The notes beneath the pieces were generated by a model. That model was given only the letters and a program-made list of their open reading frames with translations, was not told the DNA's origin and ran no database searches. A stretch of 64,000 nt of DNA from Microcebus murinus (taxonomy: Eukaryota > Chordata > Mammalia > Primates > Cheirogaleidae), in assembly GCF_040939455.1 (NCBI RefSeq), contig NC_134120.1, forward strand, positions 58,881,501 through 58,945,500, read 5' to 3'. Below are positions 34,030 to 44,876 of the stretch, piece after piece. Positions within the stretch are counted from its first letter, which is position 1. Each line of letters starts with the position of its first letter. Both the position numbers and the translations under genes were made by a program.

Positions 34030-34770
34030 TCTCATAATTCTACTCAGTTCCAAATGCTGTCTTCTCTCATGGAGAAGAAGCCTCATTAGTCCTAGTCTTT
34101 CTACTTTTTCCTTGAACCTTTCACCTTGTTCTCAGCACAGGAGTCACAGCGATTATTTAAAAATGAAAGTCAGAGTATGTCTCTTGTTAAAGAAAAAATT
34201 ATTCTTACATTTAGGTAAGAAAGTCTTAATTCAAGGCTAGTACAATAGGAGCGTTGCAATAGGGGAGAGAGATTTGGCTCAACTGCAAATACAAGGACAA
34301 GTGGGGATTTATAGCCAAAGAACAAATTGAGGGATCAGTGGATGGGAAATTACTAAGAGGAGACATCATTAGCAGGGGGATTCTTGCTAAACTGGTTCTG
34401 CAGCATTCTTGCTAATACATCAATGATTGAGGATGATGAACTCTATCAGATATTAAGGGTGACCAGATATCAAAGGCAGAGGATTCTTGCTAAACTAACT
34501 TATCAGGATTCTTTGTAAAGACTGGGCTTGGCAGGCCAATGATAAGATGGGGGACAAGGTTTATGCCTAGTCAAAAAGAGGGCTCAAAGGAGCCTTACTG
34601 AAGTCTGGTCAAGGAGAGAGTCTTTGTCACTCTCCACTGCTCAGATCATCCTCATTTCAGAGTAAAATGCAGTGACATAAAATCCAATAAAAGCCTACAC
34701 ATTCAGGCCCCCTTGCCTCTAGTCTCCTGCTACTCTCTCCTTTTCATATCTGCTTCATCAACAGTATCTG
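34030..34770 (+). mobile_element. L2 LINE fossil split by a solo LTR
   Basis: L2 phrases stand on both sides of the LTR at 34185-34629: 'tcagagtatgtctctt' to the left and 'cagagtaaaatgcagtgaca' to the right. Removing the LTR and one ctct restores a continuous L2 alignment. Confidence 0.55.
34185..34629 (-). repeat. Solo LTR with 4-bp target duplication, antisense
   Basis: 445 bp, TG to CA, flanked by ctct (34181-34184 and 34630-34633). The minus strand has a TATA-like box (complement of 'gatttatagcc' near 34305). It inserted into the L2 fossil. Confidence 0.65.
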
Positions 34771-34924
34771 AAAGTGCCCCTTAAAAAATTAATAAAAGTT
34801 CTGCACTCTGTCTCTGCAAAAAAAAGAAAAAAGAAAAAAATAAATAAAATAAAAAAAAATTAATAAAAGGCTGTAAGGTGGGAACAGTGGTAAGGGCCCA
34901 AACTCTGCAAAGGTATATCATAAT

Positions 34925-34925
<1 letters not shown>

Positions 34926-34970
<45 letters not shown>
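34926..34970. repeat. (CA)n microsatellite with TA edge
   Basis: About 16 CA dinucleotides followed by TATATATA. It is preceded by an A-rich stretch at 34818-34870. Confidence 0.97.
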
Positions 34971-34971
<1 letters not shown>

Positions 34972-35089
34972 CACACATACATGCATACACATATAAACAC
35001 CAACCATTGCCCCCTAGCTTGCTTTCCTATAATTGTGTACTACTCAAGAGTCACATAGCTGATGGTCATAAAGATTCTTAGCTTTCTTC

Positions 35090-35495
35090 ATTGCTCCCAC
35101 AGATAACATCACTCTTGTGAAACCGAAAGCAGGTCTTTGAAATACTTTCCAGACCCTGCATTCCGGTGGACCAACTGACACAACAAGATGAGTGGCCCAA
35201 GGAACCAAGTCATCTGGTCTTGACACCTGGGAACTGACTCAGCACAAGAAGACAATTTCTACTTCCTGATCCTACAAGTTTATCCCCAGCCAATCAGCAG
35301 ACCCAATTCCCTAGCCCTTTGACCACCAAAGTACATTTAAAATCCCTTCTCCCAAATTCTCAGAGAGATGGATTTGATATATTCCTCTATGTCCTCACAT
35401 GGTGCCTTTCTCCACTGTAAACCCTGCTGTCTCTGTGTACTGGCTTCCTTTTGAGCAGCAGGCAGTGTACCGGGTTGGGCTGTGACATATCATTA
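35090..35495 (+). repeat. Possible ERV LTR
   Basis: Modules such as 'ccagccaatcagcagaccca' and 'ggttgggctgtgaca' suggest an LTR promoter-like element of an old ERV. The ends and duplication are not fixed. Confidence 0.35.
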
Positions 35496-35562
35496 TTGAT
35501 CCTTCAACAGGCCAGGCATGCTCCCACCTAAGGACATTTGAATCTGCTTTTCATTCTGCCTG

Positions 35563-35969
35563 TGTAAGATACTGGGCTACAAGGACAATAGACATCTTCC
35601 AGCTTCTGTTTACTGCTTGCTTGCCAACCACAAGGCATTATGAGTATGTTATGGGATGCAGAAGAAAAAGACAAAGAGAGCAAAAACCTGAGTCTCTCAG
35701 CTAAGACCCAGAACAAGTTAGGGCCTATCAGAGGAAGGCTGAAGTAAAAATCACTGTGGGGGCGGATGCATGACCAGTGTGTAAACAACTAAGTTATAAA
35801 AGGGGACTAACACACAAAGGAGGGGCCCTGCCCGGAGAAGAGGCCACTGCGCTGGCACTCTGGGGGCTCGGACCCTAGCTCGAGCTAGACAATGAAACTC
35901 CTTTTGGTAATTACAGCCTCGGTGACTCTGTCTCTCTGTCCTGCGGCCTTGTGAATCTCGGATATAACA
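35563..35969 (+). repeat. 5' LTR of the plus-strand provirus
   Basis: 407 bp, TG to CA. It has a TATA box (tataaaa, 35795-35801), but the polyadenylation signal seen in the 3' LTR reads AATGAA here. Confidence 0.95.
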
Positions 35970-35971
35970 TT

Positions 35972-35989
35972 TGGGGGCTCGTCCGGGAT
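35972..35989 (+). other. Primer-binding site, tRNA-Pro
   Basis: tgggggctcgtccgggat is the classic 18-nt site complementary to the tRNA-Pro 3' end, 2 bp after the 5' LTR. Confidence 0.93.
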
Positions 35990-36377
35990 TCTTGCAGACC
36001 GCTGGATAGGACGCAGAGCCAGGGAAGGAGTGTATAGATTGGAGCCCCGGACTAGTGGACCCGCATTAGGACCTAGGCGGACGCGCTGCTGGGTGGCCGT
36101 GGAGGCCAGACGGAGACGTCTGCTGGCCTCCTTGGAATCCCCACGGCTGACCTTGGAGCTGGAGGCTCGGTCAGAAGGGGACCGGGGAGAGGTTCCGGAA
36201 CAGGAGGGTCAATTTGTTTAGTTTGTTTTTGTTGTTGTTGTTGTTTGTTTGTTTTTATTTTGTTTGTTTATTCGTCTGTTTAATCATTTTGTTACTTGGG
36301 CCTCATTGGTCTTGTCTTTACACCTGTGCGATTGTGAGAGTGATTCTTGTCCTGTGTCTAGGATTTCCTCTTCGGGA

Positions 36378-37650
36378 ATGAGACAGACTCTGATGACGCC
36401 GTTGTCTATCCTCGTGAGTCACTTTAAGGATGTGAGGGAGGGGGCACAGGACCTTTGTGAGGGGAGAGAGACGCCAAAGCAAACAGGGTGGCTTTTGGCG
36501 CCGGTGCCCAGGGCCCGCCCTATGCTCGCCGGCGCCCTGCGCTCCTCCCTGCAGCGCCCATGCCCAGGGCCCTCCCCGTGGCGCCCATTCCCAGGGCCCT
36601 CCCCGTGGCGCCCGCGCCCTGCGCTCTCCCTGCAGCGCCCGTGCCCAGGGCCCTCCCCGTGGCGCCCGCGCCCCTCCTGCTCAACCCCGCCCCTGGTGGC
36701 GGCGGCAATGGTACCTGCGGCGCCTATGGCCGCAATGGAACCGCTGAGGCGGGGACCGGCTTACAGGGCTAGGCAGCGGGCTGAAAGGGCTCCAGATCCG
36801 GAGCCCGTGAGGGCGCTCCCCCTGAGAGCAGATAGGGATTTAATTAACCTTTTAGATTCAGTCTTTTTTTTTTCAAATTAGCCCACTTGGGATGGTTGCC
36901 AACAGTTGCTCAAGGTACTTTTTACAACTGAAGAGAAAGAATCCAAGCAGAAGCACGGAAGCTGGTTCCAGGAGAGGACGGCACACCATCAACCCCTGAG
37001 TCACCGACCAGACCTTCCCTCTCCAACGGCCGCCCTGGGACTACAATGAGGCTGAAGGCAGGGGGCGTCTCCGGGTCTACGGCCAGACTCTGATGGCCGG
37101 TCTCTGAGCAGCCACACGGAAGCCGACCAATTTGGCTAAGGTAGGAGATGTCCGTCAGGGGCCTGAGGAAAGTCCGGCAGCTTACCTAGAAAAAAATTAT
37201 AGAAGCCTTTCGGCAGTACACTCCGATAGATCCCAGCGTAGAAGAGAGTAAAGCGGCTGTCATAATGGCCTTTGTAAATCAGGCAGCCCCAGACATTAGG
37301 CGAAAGTGCAAAGGATAGATAGGCTGTGCGACAAAACTCCACAGGACTTGCTAAAAGTGGCAGAAAAAGTATATAATAACAAAAAATCACCCGAAGTTAG
37401 AGACACTAAGATTAAAAGATAGAAAATTTCAGGCGGGCGAGGCGCGCAGGGTGAACAAAGAAATGGCCAAAATCCTACTCGCAGCTACGGGAGGAGGTCA
37501 GCTAGGGGCAAAAGGCCGGGAGTGACCCCGGAGGGAGAGGCTAGGCAAGGATCAGCGCGCCAGTTGCAAGGAGCATGGACACTGGGCTAGGAACCGCCCC
37601 AAGAAGAAGGGGGGATGTAGAGCTAAATCCTCCGAGAAGGTTATGGTGGT
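36378..37650 (+). pseudogene. gag remnant with tandem-repeat insert
   Basis: The ATG at 36378 starts a matrix-like N-terminus (MRQTLMTPLS). Residue 2 is Arg, whereas Gly is needed for N-myristoylation in the family. The frame stays open to a TAA at 36879. A G/C-rich 27-bp tandem repeat fills the Pro-rich middle. Capsid C-terminal traces lie in shifted frames at about 37130-37390. One CCHC-type knuckle near 37560 has Arg at its first and fourth ligand positions. Confidence 0.8.
36536..36667 (+). repeat. 27-bp tandem repeat inside gag
   Basis: A 24-bp block beginning cccagggccctccccgtggc recurs exactly at 36563-36586, 36590-36613 and 36644-36667 (spacing 27 and 54). Diverged units lie between and before. 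27 is a multiple of three, so the repeat adds 9 residues per unit. Confidence 0.85.
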
Positions 37651-37679
37651 GGGGCAAATAGAAGATGAATGGAGGGGGA

Positions 37680-37830
37680 CGGGGCTCGGTTCCCCTCCCC
37701 AAGCCCAGGGTAACTTTACTAGTGGAAGAGAGCCCAGTCAATTTCCTGGTAGACACGGAGGCAGAACATTTGGTGATTACTGAGACCACGGGAAAACTGT
37801 CAAACAAGACTAGCTGGGTCTAGCAGAGGA
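37680..37830 (+). pseudogene. Protease remnant (pro)
   Basis: A retroviral protease N-terminal block with the motif FLVDTEA near 37750. The third residue of the catalytic D-T-G triad is Glu, which is inactivating. The frame ends soon after. Confidence 0.65.
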
Positions 37831-37933
37831 GCGTGCAGGGTGGGCAAAGCATCGGCCACCTCTATACATTGAGTTAAAACCAGGGGCTGAGCCAGCCCGA
37901 GTTAGACAGTACCCCAAGCCCCAGGAGGCTAGA

Positions 37934-39748
37934 GTGGGAATAACGCCCCACATTCGAAGGCTCCTAGACGCCGGGATTCTCCTGAGGTGCCAGTCAGCCT
38001 GGAATACTCCTTTGTTGCCAGTGAAGAAACCGGGTGGAAAGGATTATCAGCCTGTGCAGGACCTCAGGGAGGTCAACACGCGTGTCCTAGACATCCACCC
38101 TACGGTTCCTAACCCCTACACCCTACTAAGCTCCCTTCCTCCAACGCAGATTTGGTACACTGTCCTAGATTTAAAAGATGCCTTTTTCAGCCTAGCCGTG
38201 GCCCCGAACAGCCAAGAAATATTTGCCTTTGAGTGGCAGGACGAAGAGAGAGGGATCCAGGGGCAGCTGACTTGGACAAGACTGCCCCAGGGGTTTAAGA
38301 ACTTGCCCACCTTGTTCAACAAAGCCCTTCACAAAGACCTGGGTGAGTACCGTGCCAACCACCCAGAGGTGACCCTGCTGCAGTATGTAGATGATTTACT
38401 ATTAGCTGCTCCGACCCTTCAGACCTGCCTGGAGAGCACCAAAGACTTACTCAGAGTGCTAGGGGAAATGGGCTACAGGGCTAGTGCCAAGAAGGCCCAG
38501 ATTTGCAAGAATAAAGTCACCTATTTAAGATATAAAATTAAGGGAGGCCAAAGGTGGCTAACAGAAGCAATGAAACAGACTGTGCTTAGAATACCCACCC
38601 CGACCTCCTGTCAGAAAGTGCGGGAATTCCTGGGGTCAGTGGGATACTGCCGCCTCTGGATTCCGGGGTTCGCAGAGAAGGCTCGACCCTTGTATAAAGG
38701 GTGCAAGGCAGGACAAACGTAGAAATGGACAGTGCAGATAGAGAGTGCCTTTCGAGCCTTGAGAACAGCTATGTTAAAGGCTCCGACTCTGGCGCTTCCT
38801 GATCCTACAAAAGAGTTCCATCTGTTTGTAGATGAGAAAAAGAAAATAGCCAAGAGAGTGCTCACACTGGCACTAGGACCTTGGAGGCGCCCAGTGGCGT
38901 ACCTGTCAAAAAAAAAAAAAAAAAAAAAAGAAACTAGACCTGGTAGCAGAGGGATGGCCGGCTTGTCTGCAAATCATCAAATCATGGCAGCTACTGCCTT
39001 ACTGGTCAAAGACACCAATAAGCTCACCCTGGGTCAGCATTTGCAGAGTACCACGCCTCACGCCATAGAGGGGATCCTGAAGCAGCCGCCAGGGCGAAGG
39101 ATTACAAATGCGAGGCTGACTCTCTACCAGGGGCTTCTGTTGGACACTCCTCGCATTGAGTTCCGGACTCCTGCCATCATGAACCCGGCCACACTCCTGC
39201 CGGATCCCAAGCCGGAAACACCTGAACACAGTTGCCTCGAGATCCTGGCCGAGACCCAGATGGCCAGGAAAGATCTAAAAGACCACCCTCTTCCAAACAG
39301 CGACCTGACCTGGTTCACTGATGGGAGCAGCTTTGTCCAGGACCGACACAGGTATGCGGGGGCGGCTATAGTGAATGAGCGGGGCAATCTTATCTGGGCA
39401 TCACGCCTCCCACAGGGGACATCAGCCCAGAAGGCGGAACTGGTGGCATTGACGGAAGCCCTCCGCAGGGCCCAAGGAAAGAGGCTGATGGTATACACCG
39501 ACAGTCGCTATGCCTTTGGGACAGTACACATACATGGGGCTCTCTATATAGAGAGAGGTTTAATCACGGCAGAGGGCAGAGAAATCAAACATAAGCCTGA
39601 AATACTTCAGTTGCTAAAAGCCATTTTGTTGCCAAAAGCAGTGGCAGTAGTCCACATTCCAGGACACCAGAAGGGGGATTCTTTTGAAGCCTGGGCAACC
39701 CGGCTGCAGACACTGAGGCAAAAAGGGCTGCAGAGGAACCAGCACTAA
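37934..39748 (+). pseudogene. Reverse transcriptase and RNase H remnant (pol)
   Basis: RT is open for 262 codons (37934-38722), with [18 protein letters not shown] and LQYVDDLLL (YVDD kept). One TAG at 38720-38722 separates it from the in-frame RNase H part (38732-39748), which has FTDGSS and YTDSRYAF. An A22 run (38908-38929) shifts the frame, and an 8-bp tandem duplication caaatcat (38970-38985) shifts it back, leaving about 16 to 25 codons out of frame. No full-length product is possible. Confidence 0.9.
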
Positions 39749-39749
39749 C

Positions 39750-40975
39750 AGAAGTTCTATGTTTGAGCTTGCCACCTCCTGGGATGGGAAAAATGCCCCC
39801 CCCAACCATATTATTCCAGCACGAATATAACCTGGGCCAAAGAAAAACTGCAGGCAACACAGAGTAAGGACGGTTGGCTCCAAGATGGAGAGCATCGCCT
39901 AGTAGTCCCTGAAGCCTTAAAAAACCTACTACTAGGACACTTGCACCAGACGAAGCATCTGGGAAAAAGGAAGATGCTACAGTTGCTGGACACTGCACAA
40001 ATCAGATTCAAATCACAAGGAAAGATAGCAGAAGACATTGTCCGGAACTGCCGTGTCTGCCAGGTTATGCAGCCGGGGAGGATCAGAGGGACCCATGCAG
40101 GTACCAGGGAGCGGGGAAGGCAACCAAGATTATTTTGGGAAATAGACTTTACAGAGGTAAGACCCAGGAAATATGGGTACAGATATTTGTTGGTCATGGT
40201 AGACACCTTCTCAGGGTGGGTAGAAGCTTTTCCTACTAAAGGAGAGACTGCCTTAATAGTGGCAAAAAAAAATATTAAAAAAAATAATTCCTAGGTACGG
40301 GCTGCCGGAGAGCATAGGATCTGACAATGGGCCAGCCTTCACAAGTCAGGTCAGTCAAGGGCTAGCCCGATCACTGGGGGCAGATTGGAAGTTACATTGT
40401 GCATATAATCCCCAGAGCTCAGGCAGGTAGAAAGAATGAACAAAACCCTAAAAGAGACCTTAACTAAATTGGTCCTAGAGACTGGCGGGGACTGGGTGAC
40501 CCTCCTTCCCTTTGCCCTGTTCCGAGCCCGGAACACCCCATGCCATTTGGGCCTAACCCCCTTTGAGATTGTGTATGGTACCCCTCCACCTGTAATCCCT
40601 AGGGTGGGCCCTGAGGCTCTCCCAGAACACCCCAAAGAGGTGCTGCAAGCTGTACAAGCTCTGCAAAGTGTTCACAGCCAAGTGTGGCCGGCCCTCCAGG
40701 CCATCTACCAGACAGCTGGGCCAGGGAGCGAGAGTATTAAACACTTGTATCACCATCACCAGCCAGGGGGTTGGGTATGGGTGAAACGGCATAACAGTGA
40801 AACCCTAGAGCCTAAATGGAAAGGACCCTCTCAAATTATTCTCGTTACCCCCACTGCTCTTAAGGTTGACGGGGTAGCAACCTGGATCCACCACTCCCAC
40901 GTGAGACCGGCTGGTGAGGATGAGCAGAAGCGACAGCAGGACGAGTGGAGGCGACAGCAGACCTCACAAATCCAC
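39750..40975 (+). pseudogene. Integrase remnant (pol)
   Basis: It has an N-terminal zinc-binding region (HLHQTKHLGK, NCRVCQV), the first catalytic Asp in EIDFTEV (about 40144), the second in SDNGPAFTS (about 40320), and VERMNK (about 40430) carrying the Glu. A frameshift within A-runs near 40264-40290 and another before the Glu break it. The C-terminal domain is open to 40978. Confidence 0.85.
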
Positions 40976-40999
40976 TAAAGACCAGGCTGACCCGTGTGG

Positions 41000-43083
41000 C
41001 ATCGGCAAAGTAAACGAGAATATTGACTCAAACTCTGATAGAACTGCTGATCGCCCTGCTAAGACTCGGACTGGGACTAGTTACCCCAAAGATTGGGACT
41101 AAGCTGCAAAGATGGGGTTGGGTATTGTTCTATGTTTCATATGCAAGTGCATTATGGATATCCTGCTCTTAGACCAGAGTTTTGCAGTTATAATTAATAA
41201 TAAAAACCCACATCTGCCATATAAACTTACATAGAAAATAACGAACTTAAAAACCCATAAGGTATACAATAGCACCTCAAGGGCAGAGCCACTAAACACC
41301 TGGTAGCCAGATTTATATTTCAACTTAGAAAAAGTCAGTGCCCTAGAAAAGCCAGCACAGACAGTAGCGATATCCTCAGGAGGCCCCGCTGCTGCCCCAA
41401 TCCCCTGTTCTTAAGTAACTAGACCATAGAGGGAAGACTTAGAACGGACCTCTATGAGCCGAAATGGGTTTTATGCCTGTCTGAGATTCCGGCCCCCTCA
41501 GGAAAACCGTCAGTGTGGGGGTATTAGAGGTTATTATTGTGCCAAATGGTGGTGTGTGACCACAAATGACGGGGAGTAGAAATGGCAGGTACAACCTCTT
41601 TTCATTAAAATGTCCTATGTCCAACCTTGTACTAGAGATAGGTATGCCAGAAACTGTAACCTGATACAGATAAAATTTACAGAAGAGGGAAAGAAAAATA
41701 AAAGGTAGATGTCAGGGCTGTCCTGGGGAATATGCCTCTATCAAAGGCCATATCTCTGCTCAATAATACAAATCAAACTTAGTGGCTCCCATCACAGGTG
41801 CTGTAGGGCCTACCCAGAGGTACAGGTAAAAAAAAAAAAAAAGCAGAAAGACCAACTCCGCAACCAACAGTCTTCTCTCCACAACTCGCCGGGGCAAAAA
41901 CTATAAGTCAGGTCATCCCTAGAGGTCAAAACACCCCTAAAGCAAAAGAAACCGAAGACTCCCTATAGAACATGCTGACAGCGGCATATGAGACTTTAAA
42001 CCACACTGAACCAGCCCTCACCGAGGCGTGCTGGTTATGTTATGGTATCAGACCTCCTTTCTATAAAGCAGTGGAAATAGCTACCCCCTTTAGCCAGTCA
42101 AAAAAAAAAAAATTCCCAAGTCTTGTAAATGGGACCACAAGAGACCGAGACCGACTCTTCTGTCAGTCACCAGAAATAAAACCTGCATAAAAAAGGTGCC
42201 TGATAGCCACAAGCAGTTTTGTGCCGAGGTTCACCCTACCATAGACCGGACCAGTAGAATAAAATGGCTGGTCCCAGCACTCAACGGGTGGTGGGTGTGT
42301 TCAAAGACAAGCCTAACCCCCTGCCTAAGCCTATCAGTCTTCAATGAGTCTGAAGAATACTGCATTATGGTACTAGTGTTCACTAAGGTCATCTATCATC
42401 AAGAAGACACCATCTATGCTGCTTAGACCAGAAAAAGAAAGGACTCCAACTTTAAAAAAAAAAAAAAAAAAGGAGCCTTTCACAGCAATAACCTTGGCCA
42501 CTCTTTTTGGCCTAGAGGCAATAAGAGCAGGGACAGGCATCTCATCCTTGGCAGTGCAGCATAGGGGGTTCAATAGTTTAAGGGCCGCCGTAAATAAAGA
42601 CATAGCCAGAATTAAAGAGTCCATTTCCCATTTAGAAAAATCCCTAACTTCGTTGTCCAAAGTAGTGTTGCAGAACCGGAGGGGGCTGGACTTAGTATTC
42701 CTCCACCAGGGGGGCCATGTGCGGCCTTAGGAGAAGAGTGCTGCTTCTATGCAGACCATACTGGGGTAGTTAGAGAGTCCATGGCAAAGGTCAGGGAGGG
42801 ACTTGCCCGACAAAAACGAGAGCGAGAGCAGCAACAAAAATAGTTTGAGTCATGGTTCAACAGTTCCCCGTAGTTAACTACCCTGCTATCTACCTTGTTA
42901 GGACCTATAATAGTGCTCATGCTCATCCTCACCTTTAGGCCATGTATCCTGAACAGGTTAGTCACTTTCATAAAAGAACAAATAAATACTGTGCAGTTAA
43001 TGGTACTGCAGCAGCAGTACCAAAGAGTGAGTCTTAAAAAAAACAGTTTAAGAATAAAAGAGATACAAGACCCTGAATACTAG
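41000..43083 (+). pseudogene. env remnant (SU and TM)
   Basis: SU pieces are in several frames. A CWLC disulfide-exchange motif lies at 42029-42040. TM has a hydrophobic segment after the A18 run (42454-42471), the LQNRRGLD segment (42668-42691) and a C-x6-CC motif (42718-42744), then a transmembrane segment near 42890-42950. TAG codons at 41577, 42841 and 42871 and several frameshifts destroy the frame. It is class I (gamma-type) env by the [12 protein letters not shown] and CX6CC set. Confidence 0.82.
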
Positions 43084-43103
43084 CAAGAATGCTCATAAGA
43101 ACC

Positions 43104-43119
43104 AAGAGAAAGGGGAAAA
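43104..43119 (+). other. Polypurine tract
   Basis: aagagaaaggggaaaa immediately precedes the 3' LTR, in the expected place for plus-strand priming. Confidence 0.85.
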
Positions 43120-43526
43120 TGTAAGATACTGGGCTATGAGGACAATAGACACCTTCCAGCTTCTGTTTACTGCCTGTTTGCTAACCGCAAGGCATTATGG
43201 GTATATTATGGGATGCAGAAGAAAAAGACAAAGAGAGCAGAAACCTGAGTCTCTCAGCTAGGACCGGGAACAGGTTAGGGCCTATCAGGGGCAGGCTGAA
43301 GTAAAAATCACTGTGGGGGCGGATGCAAGACCAGTGTGTAAACAACTAAGTTACAAAAGGGGACTAACACACAAAGGAGGGTCCCTGCCCAGAAAAGAGG
43401 TCACTGCTCTGGCACTCTGGGGGCTTGGACCCTAGCTCGAGCTAGACAATAAAACTCCTTTTGGTAATTACAGCCTCGGTGACTCTATCTCTCTGTCCTG
43501 CGGCCTTGTGAATCTCAGATATAACA
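43120..43526 (+). repeat. 3' LTR of the plus-strand provirus
   Basis: 407 bp. It keeps AATAAA (43448-43453), but its TATA box reads TACAAAA, the reverse of the situation in the 5' LTR. Confidence 0.95.
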
Positions 43527-43690
43527 CCTGAGCCTTTCCACAAATACTTAATGTGCCTCCCTCCTCATCTTCTGCAGGACTTTCTTTCAACCACCTTCTC
43601 AGTGAAATGTTTCTTAGCCAATTTGTGTAAAATTACAAAACCTTCCCCCTCCCCCCACCTACTGTTCCCCTTCTTATTCTTGTTAGCACT

Positions 43691-44265
43691 TGTGAGGAAG
43701 TTTAAATTTTTCCCCTGAAGTTTTGATAATTTAAGTTTATAAAACAAACGGACAGATTAACAAGACGAAAAAGCATACAAGTTTTATTAACATGCATATG
43801 AGCACAGGGGTCATACAAAATATAAAAACTCAGATAAAGGCAAGGATTGACACTTTTATACCATCTTGAGGTTACAGAAAGAATTTGGATCATGGCAAAG
43901 ACAGGTTACCAGAGGGAGAGAAGAAATATCTGGAGAAAAGGTGGTCTGGTTATGCAGATGAAACCTCAGAGGTAGCAGCCCTCTGAGGATAGATGGTAGC
44001 CTGTGGTTAAAGTTTCTCTTGTCAGATTTTCAAAGGTGTCAAACTCTCAGTAAATCTTTCCTAGAACTGGACAAGGAAGGGCCTCAGAGAAAGCCAGCTT
44101 GTTCACATCTGTTGTTTACTTCACTTTATTTCCTCTACATATACAAGTCTCCTCCACAAAAGACTGCTTTGCAGGGCTATTCCTGCCTGTAAGCTCTATG
44201 AATAGCCATCTCAAAATATGTCAAAAAAGTATATTTTGGAGTGAAACATTTTAGTCTCCTTCACA
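43691..44265 (-). repeat. Probable LTR, antisense
   Basis: Starts TGTGAGG and ends CTTCACA. It has a minus-strand AATAAA-like signal ('gttttattaac' near 43785) and an LTR-like body. No matching target duplication was found. Confidence 0.45.
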
Positions 44266-44389
44266 TTATCTCAAAACATATTTCTTCTTTTTTTTTTCAC
44301 AGAAATAATGGCTCATGAGAGTCTTCTTGTTTATAATCTTTCTTCTTTCTCCCCAGAATTCAAGCTGCACATGTGCTCACGTTTTGCCA

Positions 44390-44860
44390 GTTTTGCCCAC
44401 CAATGTACTTCTAGCATCTAGAACAATGCCAGGCACAAGATAGGTGTTCAATATATTTTTGCTGTTGTTGAATAAATGAATAATGGAATCCTATAAAGCA
44501 ATGAAAATGAATAAAATTTGTACGTATTAAAATAGATGAATCTAAAAGTGTTTGTGCTGAACATATAAGTCACCAAAGAATATATATAGAGTGAGCGTAT
44601 TTTGTTTACATAAAGATCAAAAACCTTGCAAAAGTAAACGTTTAACGTTTAGGGACAGATGCATATGGAATTGTCATCAAACTAAACAAGGGAATACTGT
44701 AAGCAATTCTCAGGAAAATGAGGGCATTGTGGACAGGCTTCCAAAATTCTGGGTAAGTTCTCTTTTGTAATCCAAGTATCGGGTATGTGGGTATTCACTT
44801 CACTGTTTTAAAAACTGTACCTGTGCATATGTTACCTTCCGTGTATGGCACACATTAAAA
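44390..44860 (+). mobile_element. Old LINE fragments (L2-like, then L1M 3' end)
   Basis: 44390-44490 resembles an L2/MIR tail ('ggcacaagataggtgttcaa'). The rest matches the L1M 3' end ('tttaaaaactgtacctgtgc'). Confidence 0.5.
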
Positions 44861-44876
44861 TAATTAAAAATAATCA

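Larger units (their letters stand above)
35563..43526 (+). mobile_element. Class I endogenous retrovirus, tRNA-Pro primer, near full length
   Basis: A provirus with two 407-bp LTRs (35563-35969, 43120-43526), target duplication cctg (35559-35562, 43527-43530), a primer site for tRNA-Pro, a polypurine tract, and remnants of gag (36378 to about 37650), protease, RT/RNase H (37934-39748), integrase (about 39750-40975) and env (about 41000-43080). The layout is that of a simple gammaretrovirus. Every gene is broken. The LTRs differ at about 27 of 407 positions by eye without indels (about 6.6%), so the insertion is old but not ancient. Confidence 0.93.

Noticed and set aside
36488..36772. Alternative-frame ORFs over the gag tandem repeat as a separate small gene
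   Set aside because: The 27-bp period keeps all frames open, so length alone is meaningless; no motif supports a second product.
42416..42730. Possibility of a domesticated, syncytin-like env in the plus-strand provirus
   Set aside because: Stops at 41577, 42841 and 42871, frameshifts between SU and TM and an A18 run before TM exclude an intact envelope. No selection for an open frame is visible.
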